From the NCBI GenBank assembly GCA_964462135.1, contig CAYWWK010000007.1, positions 22,701 to 86,700 of the forward strand: a stretch of 64,000 bases of DNA, written 5' to 3'. The notes below the pieces were generated by a model that worked only from the letters and a program-made list of their open reading frames with translations, was not told the origin of the DNA and made no database searches. This document shows, piece after piece, positions 17,317 to 26,622 of the stretch (position 1 is its first letter; every line of letters begins with the position of its first letter). This DNA is from MGBC163016 sp964462135. GTDB taxonomy: Bacteria; Actinomycetota; Coriobacteriia; Coriobacteriales; Eggerthellaceae. The translations under genes and the position numbers were made by a program.

Positions 17317-17886
17317 ATGTATTCAGGTGAGCATGCTGTGAAGAAGAAGGGTTTCCTGCGCTCGGCCCTGTCGCTTGTCTTGACACTGGCTTTGATCGTC
17401 TTGGCTGCATGGGCGCTCAGAACGTTCGTCTTCCAAGCCTATACGGTGCCATCCGGCTCCATGGAAGATACCATCATGACCGGTGACAATGTCTTCTCCG
17501 AGAAGATCACCTATTACACCAGTGATCCACAGCCGGGAGACATCGTCACGTTCCAAGACCCGGAGATTCCTTCCAGGACGCTGATCAAGCGGGTGATAGC
17601 CACGGGCGGGCAAACCGTCCAGCTGATCGATGGCAAGGTCTATGTGGACGGCCAGGAATTGGATGAGACCTACACCGATGGCAAGGAGTCGTGGCCTCTG
17701 GTCTCCTCCTTCGGCTCACCGGTGGTCTACCCCTATACGGTTCCGGAAGGGGAGTTGTGGGTGATGGGGGACAACCGCACCAACTCCCAGGATTCCCGCT
17801 ATTTCGGTTCCATTCCCATATCGTCAGTGACCGGCAAGGCCGTATTCATCTACTGGCCCATCAACAGCATCGGTCCTCTGTCCTGA
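17317..17886 (+). CDS. lepB: Signal peptidase I
   Basis: This membrane-anchored serine/lysine protease cleaves signal peptides of exported proteins. One N-terminal membrane helix (SLVLTLALIVLAAWAL) is followed by the catalytic Ser motif VPSGSMEDTI, the catalytic Lys motif TLIKRVIATGG, and GDNRTNSQDSRYFG. The 189 aa match the short Gram-positive type. GGAGGG is 3-4 nt before ATG 17317; a GTG at 17338 is an alternative start that would still keep the helix. It probably serves the Tat and Sec substrates seen here. Confidence 0.94.
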   Translation: MYSGEHAVKKKGFLRSALSLVLTLALIVLAAWALRTFVFQAYTVPSGSMEDTIMTGDNVFSEKITYYTSDPQPGDIVTFQDPEIPSRTLIKRVIATGGQTVQLIDGKVYVDGQELDETYTDGKESWPLVSSFGSPVVYPYTVPEGELWVMGDNRTNSQDSRYFGSIPISSVTGKAVFIYWPINSIGPLS

Positions 17887-17936
17887 TCCATCCTTTCCAT
17901 GTCCATATGTCAATGAAGAGAGAGGAACCATCGAAC

Positions 17937-18860
17937 ATGAGTTCAACGGTTGGAGAGACTCCAACATTCCAGGAAGTCATCATGAGGCTGCAGGAATTCT
18001 GGGCGTCTCAGGGCTGCGTCATTCTGCAGCCTTATGACAACGAAGTGGGTGCGGGCACGAATGCGCCTGCCACCACGCTGCGCTCTCTCGGCCCTGACAC
18101 ATGGCGTACGGCTTACGTGCAGGGGTGTCGCCGTCCAACGGATGGTCGCTATGGCGAGAATCCGAACCGCCTGCAGTTCTACTACCAGTTCCAAGTGCTC
18201 ATCAAGCCTTCTCCCGATGACATCCAGGAGGCCTACCTGGCTTCCTTGCGTGCCATTGGCATCGATACGGACAAGCATGACGTCCGCTTCGTCGAGGATG
18301 ACTGGGAGTCTCCCACGCTTGGTGCATGGGGCCTTGGCTGGGAGGTGTGGATCGACGGCATGGAGGTCACGCAATTCACCTATTTCCAGCAGGTGGGCGG
18401 CTTCGAATGCAAGCCGGTGCCCGTTGAGATCGCATATGGTCTTGAGCGCCTGACCATGTTCGTGCAAGGGGTCGATTCCGTCTATGACATCATATGGGCG
18501 AAGGGTCCTGACGGTGTCACCTTCACCTATGGCGATGTGTATCTGGAGAATGAGCGCGAATATTCCAAGTACAACTTCGAAGTGGCCGACACGGAATTCC
18601 TCTTCAGGGAATTCGCCGATCGCGAAAGGGAATGCCTGCAAACCCTTGATGCGGGACTTCCGCTTCCGGCATACGATTCGGTGCTGAAGTGCTGCCACAC
18701 CTTCAACCTGCTGGATGCGCGTGGTGTCATCTCAGCGACTGAGCGCATGGGCTATATCCTGCGTGTGCGCACGCTGGCCAAAGCGTGCTGCGCATCGTAT
18801 ATGGAACACGTCGTCGGCATCTCCTCAGATGCAGGCTCCAAGGAGGTCGTCTGTGACTAG
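17937..18860 (+). CDS. glyQ: Glycyl-tRNA synthetase alpha subunit
   Basis: This is the catalytic subunit of the alpha2beta2 bacterial glycyl-tRNA synthetase. The typical opening (FQEVIMRLQEFWASQGC) and the class II motifs are clear (DTWRTAYVQGCRRP, RYGENPNRLQFYYQFQV, GWEVWIDGMEVTQFTYFQQ). I place the start at ATG 17937 (307 aa), with AGAGAGG upstream. The longer open frame from 17691 overlaps lepB in another frame and adds non-family sequence. No T-box leader is evident in the ~50 nt before the gene. It overlaps glyS by 8 nt. Confidence 0.95.
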   Translation: MSSTVGETPTFQEVIMRLQEFWASQGCVILQPYDNEVGAGTNAPATTLRSLGPDTWRTAYVQGCRRPTDGRYGENPNRLQFYYQFQVLIKPSPDDIQEAYLASLRAIGIDTDKHDVRFVEDDWESPTLGAWGLGWEVWIDGMEVTQFTYFQQVGGFECKPVPVEIAYGLERLTMFVQGVDSVYDIIWAKGPDGVTFTYGDVYLENEREYSKYNFEVADTEFLFREFADRERECLQTLDAGLPLPAYDSVLKCCHTFNLLDARGVISATERMGYILRVRTLAKACCASYMEHVVGISSDAGSKEVVCD

Positions 18861-20943
18861 CACGAAGACGCTTGCATTCGAGATCGGCACTGAAGAGATC
18901 CCGGCGTTCGATCTGAAGGCGGCCACGGAGAAGCTGCCGCAGATCGTCGAACGTGCGCTTGATGACAGGAACGTGGGCTATGGTCCCATCTCCGTCTATT
19001 CAACCCCACGCCGTCTGGCTGTGGTCATCAAGGATGTGGCTGAAGAGACGGAAGCCATCGAAGAGGTCTTCAAGGGACCTTCGGTGAAGATCGCCTTCGA
19101 TGAGGAGGGCAATCCCACCAAGGCGGCAAGTGGGTTCGCGCGTGGCAAGGGAGTGGATGTCTCTTCCCTTGAAGTGCGCGAAGAGGGTGGTGTGGAATAC
19201 GTGTTCGCTGAACGCCACATTCCATCCCAGGCCGTCATGACGTTTCTGCCCGAGGTGCTTCTCGGTGTGATCGAATCGCTCCCTTGGCCGAAATCCATGC
19301 GCTGGGCAAGCTATCCTGAGCTCTTCACACGTCCTGTACGCTGGATCGTCGCCCTGTTCGGTGATGAGGTTATCCCGCTTGCCTTCGCTGGCGCGGTTTC
19401 CGGGCGACACACGGAAGGGCACCGCGTCCTCTCACCTGAAGGTGCTGACATCCTTCAGGCCGATGAATACGAGCAGGTGGTGCGCAGCCTGAAGATCGTT
19501 CCCACGCAGGCAGAGCGCAAAACGCTTATCGAAGAGGCCGTGGCGAAAATGGAAGGCGAACTGGGAGAGGGCTTCACGGTGGTTCTTCCTGAGAAGACAC
19601 TCACCGAGGTCATCAACCTCTCAGAATCACCCACTCCCATGCTCGCACAGTTCGACGAGGGCTTCTTGGCAGTGCCTGAAGAGATCATCGTCGATGCCAT
19701 GCTCATGCATCAGCGCTATTTCCCCATCTACAAAGAGGGGAGACTCACGAACCGTTTCGTCATCGTCTCGAACGGAGATGCGGCATTCGCTGACAACATC
19801 ATCGATGGCAACCAGCGCGTGGTCGCAGCGCGTCTCTACGATGCGAAGTTCTTCTACGAGGAAGACCTGAAGAAGCCGCTTGAGGACTATGTCGAGAGGC
19901 TTGATGAGGTGGTCTTCCAGGAGAAGCTCGGTACGATGCGTTCGAAGACCCAGCGCGTGGAGCAGCTTGCCGAGAGGCTTTGCTTGGATGCTTCGGTGGA
20001 TGACGAGCTTGCGGGCAAGGTGGTTCGCGCCGCCCATCTGGCGAAAGCGGATCTCGTCACCAACGCGGTCATCGAATTCACCAGCGTGCAAGGCATCATG
20101 GGGTCCTACTATGCCGAAGCCTCTGGTGAAGACGAGATGGTCGTCGCTGCCATCGCGGATCATTACATGCCGCGCTTTGCGGGAGATGGCATCCCGCGTG
20201 ACATGGTAGGCAAGATCGTTGCGGTGGCAGACAAGATGGATACCATCTGCGGGCTGTTCGCCATCGGTCAGCTTCCGACCGGCTCATCCGATCCCTTCGC
20301 GCTGCGTCGTGCCGCTCTTGGCATCATCACCATCCTGGAGAGCGGTGTCGATATCAGTTTGGAGGCCGCCATCGCGTGTTCCCTTGATATCTATCAGGCA
20401 GACGGCATCGAGATGAACGCTCCTGAGGTTCAGCGGAGTGTCACCGACTTCTTCGTCACGCGTCTGAAGGTCATGCTCAAAGACGAGGGTGCCACGCCCG
20501 ATGCGATCGAAGCGGTGCTCGCAACGGGCATTGTCGAACCGGTCACCATCATGACGCGCGTTCATGCACTCGATGCGGCGCGCAAGGAGGCACCAGAGGA
20601 CTTCGCGGACCTTTCGACGGCATTCGCCCGTGCCAACAACCTGCGCGAACCTGAGCTTGGCTGCCTTTGTGATGCGTCCATCTTCGATGAATCCGAGAGC
20701 GCACTTGCCAAAGCCATCGAAGAGGCTCGCACCCGCGTGGCTGAAGCGCTTGAGGGTGATGACTATCCAAGTGCGCTTTCAGCCCTCGCGTCGCTTCGCA
20801 AGCCCATTGACGACTTCTTCGAGCAGACGATGATCATGGTTGACGATGCAGCGGTACGCATGAATCGCCTGCGCTTGCTGAACGCATTCGTCGAGGTGTT
20901 CGCGAACGTGGCTGATTTCGGCAAGCTGGTCTTGGCGAAGTAG
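18853..20943 (+). CDS. glyS: Glycyl-tRNA synthetase beta subunit
   Basis: The beta subunit binds tRNA-Gly and is required for charging. The 696 aa begin with TLAFEIGTEEIPAFDL, the family N terminus. It also contains the LFTRPVRWIVAL region, the MLMHQRYFPIY motif, a central HD-like stretch and a C-terminal anticodon-binding-like helical domain ending FVEVFANVADFGKLVL. GTG 18853, inside the end of glyQ, is chosen because AGGAGG lies 6 nt upstream. The frame is open further upstream only as an antiphase run inside glyQ. Confidence 0.95.
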   Translation: MTSTKTLAFEIGTEEIPAFDLKAATEKLPQIVERALDDRNVGYGPISVYSTPRRLAVVIKDVAEETEAIEEVFKGPSVKIAFDEEGNPTKAASGFARGKGVDVSSLEVREEGGVEYVFAERHIPSQAVMTFLPEVLLGVIESLPWPKSMRWASYPELFTRPVRWIVALFGDEVIPLAFAGAVSGRHTEGHRVLSPEGADILQADEYEQVVRSLKIVPTQAERKTLIEEAVAKMEGELGEGFTVVLPEKTLTEVINLSESPTPMLAQFDEGFLAVPEEIIVDAMLMHQRYFPIYKEGRLTNRFVIVSNGDAAFADNIIDGNQRVVAARLYDAKFFYEEDLKKPLEDYVERLDEVVFQEKLGTMRSKTQRVEQLAERLCLDASVDDELAGKVVRAAHLAKADLVTNAVIEFTSVQGIMGSYYAEASGEDEMVVAAIADHYMPRFAGDGIPRDMVGKIVAVADKMDTICGLFAIGQLPTGSSDPFALRRAALGIITILESGVDISLEAAIACSLDIYQADGIEMNAPEVQRSVTDFFVTRLKVMLKDEGATPDAIEAVLATGIVEPVTIMTRVHALDAARKEAPEDFADLSTAFARANNLREPELGCLCDASIFDESESALAKAIEEARTRVAEALEGDDYPSALSALASLRKPIDDFFEQTMIMVDDAAVRMNRLRLLNAFVEVFANVADFGKLVLAK

Positions 20944-20979
20944 CCCGCAGAACGCTGCATCCGAGCAGGGGAAAGTCTG

Positions 20980-21873
20980 ATGAGCCACGCACCTGGCCAC
21001 CCATTCATCCACGAAGAGGTTTCAGGCAATGCCTCGTTTCCTACTGTGCATGTGGTTTCGGATTCAGTCGGAGAGACGGCGCGTACGGTCGCGCAGGCCG
21101 CCGCAGCCCAGTTTGGCGTCACGAATCCCAAGATAGAGGTCTTGGGCAAGGTGAAGTCGTTCGAGCAGGTGCGAGATTATCTCGAGGACCATGCGGCATA
21201 CCATATCGAGCAGCTGGGAGATGACCGGCTGCTCGTCTTCTATACGCTCGTGGCTCCTGATCTGCGCGATGCAGTGTCCGACTATATCGATGCGCATGAG
21301 AATATATACGGTGTCGACCTGCTGACCTCAGCCATCACGGCCATGGCCGACATCAGCGGATTGTCCCCGAAGGACATGCCCGGTGTGCTGCGTGTGGCTG
21401 ACATCAACTACTTCAATCGCGTGGCAGCGCTTGAATTCACGATCGAGCATGACGACGGTCGGAATCCGCAGGATCTCACCAAGGCCGATATGGTCATCAT
21501 CGGGGTCTCACGCACTTCCAAAACCCCGGTGTGCATCTATCTTGCCCAGCATGGGTATCAGGTGGCCAACGTCCCGCTGGACATGCTCACCGATCCTCCC
21601 GCGCAGCTCTTCGATGTTGATCCCGCGCGCATCTTCGGTCTGATGTCCACTCCTGACACGCTTTCCGGCATCCGCTCGCGTCGTATCGGAGCGGCCGCGT
21701 CCGTCGCAGGTTCGTATGCAGATCCTGAATGCATCCATGAGGACCTTGAGAGCGCCCGTGCCTTGATGAGGCGCCTCGGATGCTATGTCATCCGCACTGA
21801 CGGCAAGGCGGTTGAGGAGACAGCTCAGGAGATCATGGATCTCTACAGCCGGTCTTTCCCGAGCAAGTCCTGA
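20980..21873 (+). CDS. PPDK regulatory protein (PSRP, DUF299 family)
   Basis: This is a bifunctional serine/threonine kinase and pyrophosphorylase that switches pyruvate phosphate dikinase off (ADP-dependent phosphorylation of its active-site Thr) and on again (Pi-dependent). The family N terminus VHVVSDSVGETARTV and the P-loop-like GVSRTSKTPVCIYLA are both present, at normal length (297 aa). It lies directly upstream of ppdK, which supports PPDK rather than PEP synthase as its target. A ~20-residue N-terminal extension precedes the conserved domain. CAGGGGAAAG precedes the ATG. Confidence 0.93.
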   Translation: MSHAPGHPFIHEEVSGNASFPTVHVVSDSVGETARTVAQAAAAQFGVTNPKIEVLGKVKSFEQVRDYLEDHAAYHIEQLGDDRLLVFYTLVAPDLRDAVSDYIDAHENIYGVDLLTSAITAMADISGLSPKDMPGVLRVADINYFNRVAALEFTIEHDDGRNPQDLTKADMVIIGVSRTSKTPVCIYLAQHGYQVANVPLDMLTDPPAQLFDVDPARIFGLMSTPDTLSGIRSRRIGAAASVAGSYADPECIHEDLESARALMRRLGCYVIRTDGKAVEETAQEIMDLYSRSFPSKS

Positions 21874-21963
21874 ATTGAACGCACGCATCAGCAGCTCAAG
21901 GATGCGTACGTATACCACTCAAGAAATAAAGCGGGCAAGAGCATCTTTTTCGTTTGGCAGGAT

Positions 21964-21972
21964 TGTTATCAT
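21964..21972 (+). promoter_or_regulatory. Possible extended -10 upstream of ppdK
   Basis: TG-T-TATCAT lies about 90 nt before the ppdK start; no clear -35 is visible. An ACGCATC/GATGCGT hairpin (21883-21907) precedes it, without a T-run. Confidence 0.35.
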
Positions 21973-22061
21973 TGATTCACCTTGGAAACAGGGGCGGTTC
22001 TTGTCGTCTATGAGAGGGGCGACGGACTGAGTCAGGTCGATGGTCGTTGAAGGAGTGCATC

Positions 22062-24782
22062 GTGACCGATCAAGTTAAGCGCGTCTACGCATTCGGCAAA
22101 GACGCAGAGGGTAAGAATGTCACCGAAGGCAACACCGACATGAAAGCCATCCTGGGTGGCAAGGGAGCCAATCTGGCTGAGATGGCCAACATCGGCCTGC
22201 CGGTGCCTCCGGGATTCACCATCACCTGCCAGACGTGCATGGAATACGCCAATGCAGGCAATGTATGGCCTGAGGGCGCGCTTGATACCATTGCTGAGTA
22301 TCGTGAGGATCTGGAAGCGCGCATGGGCAAGAAGATAGGCGATGCCAAGGACCCGCTTCTCGTTTCTGTCCGCTCCGGCGCGCCCATGTCCATGCCGGGC
22401 ATGATGGATACCGTCCTGAACCTGGGATTGAACGACCAGTCGATCAATGGGCTCATCGCGCAAACGGAAAATCCCCGTTTCGCCTGGGATTCCTACCGCC
22501 GCTTCATCCAGATGTTCTCCAACGTGGTCATGGGGCTTGATGGCGATCTCTTCGAAAATGCCATCACTGCCATCAAGAACGAGCGTGGCGTCAAATCCGA
22601 TACGGAGCTCACCGCTGAGGACCTGCAGGAATTGGTGGACGTCTTCAAGCAGATCTTCTCTGAGAACGTGTCTGCTTCGGACTATCCAGCCTTGGTCGTG
22701 GATGGCAAGGTTGCCTTCCCGCAAGACCCCATGATGCAGTTGCAGCTTGCCATCGAGGCGGTCTTCGGCAGCTGGAACAACCCGCGTGCAGTCCTCTATC
22801 GCAAGAAGAACAAGATCGCTGATGATCTGGGTACCGCCGTCAACGTGCAATCCATGGTCTTCGGCAACAAGGGCAATACCTCGGCAACGGGTGTGGCCTT
22901 CACGCGCAATCCCGCCAATGGCGAGAAGGAGTTCTACGGGGATTATCTGGTCAACGCCCAAGGCGAAGACGTGGTCGCAGGCATCCGCAACACCAGCCCC
23001 ATCGCCGATTTGAAGAACGTTGAAGGGCTTGAGGAAGCCGGCAAGCAGCTGGAAGACATTTTCGTCGTTTTAGAGAACCACTTCCGCGATATGTGCGACA
23101 TCGAATTCACCATCGAACAGGGGAAGCTCTGGATGCTGCAGACGCGTGCGGGCAAGCGCACCGCCCAAGCGGCGCTGCATATCGCCATCCAGATGGTGAA
23201 CGAGGGTCTCATCACCAAGAAGGAAGCCGTCATGCGCGTCGAGCCCGATCAGCTTGATCAGCTTCTGCATCCGCAATTCGACAAGGATGCGAACTACGAT
23301 GTGCTTGCGCGCGGATTGAATGCAAGCCCCGGTGCCGCAGTGGGTGAGGCGGTCTTCTCGGCGGCCGATGCGGTGGCTGCGGCTGAAGAGGGCCGCAAGT
23401 GCGTGCTCGTTCGCTGGGAAACGACCCCGGATGATCTGGCTGGCATGATCGCGGCAGAGGGCATTCTCACCTCTCATGGCGGCAAGACCTCCCATGCGGC
23501 GGTCATCGCCCGCGGCATGGGCGCTCCGTGCGTGTGCGGCGTCGAGTCGCTGCGCATCGACGCTGAGAAGAAGGAAGCGGCTGTGAGTGGCACTGATGTG
23601 GTCATCCACGAGGGAGACATGATCTCCATCGATGGCACCACGGGCATTCTGGTCATGGGAGCAGTGGAGCTGGTCAAGCCTGAGCTTACAGGGGATCTGG
23701 ACACCATCCTCGAGTGGGCCGATGAGTACCGTCGCCTCGGTGTCCGTGCGAACGCGGACAACCCGGAGGATGCGCATCTTTCCCGTGAATTCGGTGCAGG
23801 CGGCATCGGCCTTTGCCGTACCGAGCACATGTTCTTGGGTGATCGCAAGCAGATCATCCAATCCTTCATCTTGAACGATGATGAACTCAACCGTGACAAG
23901 GCGACCGCCGAACTCTATGAGGCCCAGTCGGGTGATTTCTATGAGATGTTCAAGGCCATGGATGGGCTGCCGGTCATCGTGCGCCTGCTCGATCCGCCCC
24001 TGCATGAGTTCTTGGACAGCCCGCGCTCTCTTGAGGTCGAGATAGCCCGGATGGAAGAGACCGGGGCCTCTGCCTCTGACATCGCCGAGAAGCGCGTGAT
24101 GCTCGAGAAGATCGATGCATTCGCGGAGCAGAACCCCATGCTTGGCATGCGCGGTGTGCGTCTGGGCATCGTCTATCCGGTGCTTCCGAAGATGCAGATC
24201 CGAGCCATTGCCACCGCCATGGCAAAGCTCAAGAAGGAAGGCCTCGATCCCAAGCCTGAGATCATGATTCCGCTCGTCTCCACGGTGAACGAGCTGGCGC
24301 GTCTGCGCGGCATCGCTGAAGAGGTCATCGCTGAGGTGGCCAAGGACGAGGGTGTTGAGCTTGAGATTCCCATCGGCACCATGATCGAGCTGCCGCGTGC
24401 GGCCCTTACCGCAGACGAGATCGCGCAGAAGGCCGACTTCTTCTCCTTCGGCACCAATGACCTCACGCAGACCACGTTCGGTTTCTCCCGTGACGATGTC
24501 GAAGGTGAGTTCGTACCGCTGTACCTCCAGGAGCGTCTGCTCACACACAACCCCTTCGCCACCGTTGACGAGGGCGGCGTTGCGAAGCTCGTGAAGATGG
24601 GCGTGGAACTGGGACATGAGGGCAACCCGAACATCGTGTGCGGCGTTTGCGGCGAACATGGCGGCGATCCTGAATCCATCCATATCTTCAACCGCATCGG
24701 CGTCGACTACGTATCCTGCTCACCGTATCGTGTGCCGGTTGCCCGCTTGGCAGCTGCGCAGGCGCAGATCGAACAGGATTAG
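22062..24782 (+). CDS. ppdK: Pyruvate, phosphate dikinase
   Basis: PPDK interconverts pyruvate + ATP + Pi and PEP + AMP + PPi, giving anaerobes a reversible PEP/pyruvate step. The 906 aa are the usual length. Landmarks are the nucleotide-binding GGKGANLAEM, the SVRSGAPMSMPGMMDT segment, the phosphohistidine loop LTSHGGKTSHAAVIARGMG (the Thr before the His is the site controlled by PSRP), and the PEP-binding C-terminal barrel with FGTNDLTQTTFG and the catalytic Cys near NIVCGVCGEHGG. GTG 22062 is chosen for its AAGGAG 6 nt upstream. Its regulator precedes it. Confidence 0.96.
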   Translation: MTDQVKRVYAFGKDAEGKNVTEGNTDMKAILGGKGANLAEMANIGLPVPPGFTITCQTCMEYANAGNVWPEGALDTIAEYREDLEARMGKKIGDAKDPLLVSVRSGAPMSMPGMMDTVLNLGLNDQSINGLIAQTENPRFAWDSYRRFIQMFSNVVMGLDGDLFENAITAIKNERGVKSDTELTAEDLQELVDVFKQIFSENVSASDYPALVVDGKVAFPQDPMMQLQLAIEAVFGSWNNPRAVLYRKKNKIADDLGTAVNVQSMVFGNKGNTSATGVAFTRNPANGEKEFYGDYLVNAQGEDVVAGIRNTSPIADLKNVEGLEEAGKQLEDIFVVLENHFRDMCDIEFTIEQGKLWMLQTRAGKRTAQAALHIAIQMVNEGLITKKEAVMRVEPDQLDQLLHPQFDKDANYDVLARGLNASPGAAVGEAVFSAADAVAAAEEGRKCVLVRWETTPDDLAGMIAAEGILTSHGGKTSHAAVIARGMGAPCVCGVESLRIDAEKKEAAVSGTDVVIHEGDMISIDGTTGILVMGAVELVKPELTGDLDTILEWADEYRRLGVRANADNPEDAHLSREFGAGGIGLCRTEHMFLGDRKQIIQSFILNDDELNRDKATAELYEAQSGDFYEMFKAMDGLPVIVRLLDPPLHEFLDSPRSLEVEIARMEETGASASDIAEKRVMLEKIDAFAEQNPMLGMRGVRLGIVYPVLPKMQIRAIATAMAKLKKEGLDPKPEIMIPLVSTVNELARLRGIAEEVIAEVAKDEGVELEIPIGTMIELPRAALTADEIAQKADFFSFGTNDLTQTTFGFSRDDVEGEFVPLYLQERLLTHNPFATVDEGGVAKLVKMGVELGHEGNPNIVCGVCGEHGGDPESIHIFNRIGVDYVSCSPYRVPVARLAAAQAQIEQD

Positions 24783-24788
24783 GCACTT

Positions 24789-25925
24789 TTGACCTTTGAT
24801 CTGACAAGACTCCCCCGTACCGTATCCTTGATTCGCGCGGGGGAGTGCGATGAAGGAAAGACAGGTGCAGCTGCCGCTTCTGCGGCGGCTGCTTTCGTTC
24901 TGGCTGGAGATGTCGCTGCGGCATCTCCGCTTCTGCTCATCTTGGATCAGTCGACGCTTCCCTTTGCGGAAACCTATCTGTGCACGGCTGACTGGCAGGA
25001 GGTCGTTGAATGGATCACGCGCTTGCAGGTGCGTGGAGCTCCTGCCATCGGCATCGCCGGTGCTGCGGCCTGCGTGCTTGCGTCAAGTGCCCTTTCATGC
25101 TCAGAGAATGGGGAGGACTGCATCGGTCAGCTGGATGAGGCCTTCTCGGCCATTTCGCATGCACGGCCCACGGCGGTGAACCTCTCGTGGGCGGTTCGCC
25201 GCATGCGCTCGCGCGCGATGTCGCTGCTCAAGGCAGGATGCACCTTCCGTCAGGTGACGGATGCGCTTTTTGATGATGTCATCGAGATGGAGCGTGCTGA
25301 TGAGGCGGCGAACCGCGCCATGGGAAGATGGGGAGCAGCGCTTCTGCCAAGCCATGCGACCATTCTCACCCACTGCAATGCGGGAAGCCTGGCAACCTCG
25401 TTCTTCGGTACGGCCTTGGGCGTCGTGTATGCAGCGGCGGAAGAGGGAAAGATCGAGCGTGTATTCGCTGACGAGACGAGACCCGTCTGCCAAGGATCGC
25501 GTTTGACGGTGTGGGAGCTTGCGCGTGCGGGTATCCCCGTCACGCTCATATGCGACGACATGGCAGCGTCGGTCATGGCCGAGGGGTCCATTGACGCTGT
25601 GATCGTAGGCGCCGATCGAATAGCTGCCAATGGCGATGTGGCGAACAAGATAGGCACTCTGGGGGTGGCAATCCTGGCAGACCATTTCGACATACCCTTT
25701 TACGTTGCGGCACCCACATCCACGATCGATCCCCATACACCCTGCGGAGCGCAGATAGCCATCGAACAGCGACCAGTGGAAGAAGTCATGCCATCATCCA
25801 TGATGGGTGTTGAGGTGCTCAACCCTGCTTTCGATGTGACACCGTCAAGGCTGATCCGGGCCATCATCACCGAAAAGGGCGTGTTCAAACCCCAAGACGT
25901 CATGGATGCCCTTTCGACCCAGTGA
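24789..25925 (+). CDS. mtnA: S-methyl-5-thioribose-1-phosphate isomerase (MtnA-like)
   Basis: The enzyme belongs to the aIF2B/MtnA family and isomerises an aldose-1-phosphate; methylthioribose-1-phosphate is the usual substrate in methionine salvage. The motifs RGAPAIGIAGA, LTHCNAGSLAT (catalytic Cys), VFADETRPVCQGSRLT and VGADRIAANGDVANKIGT (catalytic Asp) are intact. Between the N terminus and the conserved LDQSTLP there is an unusual ~25-residue Ala-rich insert. The start is uncertain: TTG 24789 follows ppdK by 6 nt without a Shine-Dalgarno sequence. No other methionine-salvage gene is nearby, so a related pentose-1-phosphate substrate remains possible. Confidence 0.88.
   Translation: MTFDLTRLPRTVSLIRAGECDEGKTGAAAASAAAAFVLAGDVAAASPLLLILDQSTLPFAETYLCTADWQEVVEWITRLQVRGAPAIGIAGAAACVLASSALSCSENGEDCIGQLDEAFSAISHARPTAVNLSWAVRRMRSRAMSLLKAGCTFRQVTDALFDDVIEMERADEAANRAMGRWGAALLPSHATILTHCNAGSLATSFFGTALGVVYAAAEEGKIERVFADETRPVCQGSRLTVWELARAGIPVTLICDDMAASVMAEGSIDAVIVGADRIAANGDVANKIGTLGVAILADHFDIPFYVAAPTSTIDPHTPCGAQIAIEQRPVEEVMPSSMMGVEVLNPAFDVTPSRLIRAIITEKGVFKPQDVMDALSTQ
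24809..24846. repeat. 9-bp inverted repeat in 5' end of mtnA
   Basis: ACTCCCCCG (24809-24817) and CGGGGGAGT (24838-24846) are perfect inverted copies with a 20-nt loop, just inside the mtnA reading frame. There is no T-run. The mRNA hairpin may affect mtnA translation or partly end ppdK transcripts. Confidence 0.55.
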
Positions 25926-25932
25926 GACTTTC

Positions 25933-26622
25933 ATGAAGCATCAGGCGATCAAAGACGCGTTCAGTGCCGCCATTCCCATCATGTTGGGGTATGTGGCCAT
26001 TGGCATCCCCTGCGGCATTCTCTGTGATTCGATCGGACTCAATGTTTTGCAGGTACTCATCCTGTCCGCCTTCTTCTATTCGGGCGCTGGGCAGTTCATG
26101 ATTCCCAACATGTTTCTGACAGGGGCGCCTGCAGCTTCCATCGTGGCAAGCGTTTCCTTGGTGAACGCGCGCCAGATGCTCTATTCGGCCTCGCTTGCGC
26201 CTGAATGCGAGGGCGCCAGCAAGCCTTTGGCATTCCTGTTCGCCGCCACGGTGACCGATGAGAGCTATGGGGTCTCCATCGCCAAGTTCAAAGCGGGTGG
26301 CTGGTCGGTGGACAGAGCGCTCTTCGTGAATCTCTTCTCACAGACCTCTTGGGCGCTTTCCAATTGCATCGGCGTCCTAGTGGGATCGATGATAGACATC
26401 CCTTTGCAGATAGCGTCCTTCGCCATGACTTCCATCTTCATCTGCCTGCTGTTCACGCAAAGGTTGACGACCCCCAACATCATCGCCGCCGTGTGCGCGG
26501 TGATCGGGGTGTACATCTGCAAGGTGGTGGGGCTTTCAGGAGCCGCCATCATCATCGGAGCGGTGCTCGGTGTCATCTTCGCCATGGCCTTCACGCTGAT
26601 CAGTCGGAGGGTCAAGCGATGA
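25933..26622 (+). CDS. azlC: AzlC-family branched-chain amino acid exporter, large subunit
   Basis: This multi-pass membrane protein (229 aa) forms a two-component exporter with AzlD; characterised relatives (AzlCD, BrnFE) export branched-chain amino acids or analogues. The family N terminus is visible (AIPIMLGYVAIGIPCGIL, then FYSGAGQFM and NARQMLYSASLAP). ATG 25933 gives a start directly before the conserved region; the longer frame overlaps mtnA. Its TGA overlaps the azlD ATG. Confidence 0.9.
   Translation: MKHQAIKDAFSAAIPIMLGYVAIGIPCGILCDSIGLNVLQVLILSAFFYSGAGQFMIPNMFLTGAPAASIVASVSLVNARQMLYSASLAPECEGASKPLAFLFAATVTDESYGVSIAKFKAGGWSVDRALFVNLFSQTSWALSNCIGVLVGSMIDIPLQIASFAMTSIFICLLFTQRLTTPNIIAAVCAVIGVYICKVVGLSGAAIIIGAVLGVIFAMAFTLISRRVKR

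Noticed and set aside
23070..24683. 537-codon open frame on the minus strand
   Set aside because: It is fully antisense to ppdK, whose motifs are intact; long antisense frames are expected from the GC-biased codon usage. It has no recognisable domain or start context.
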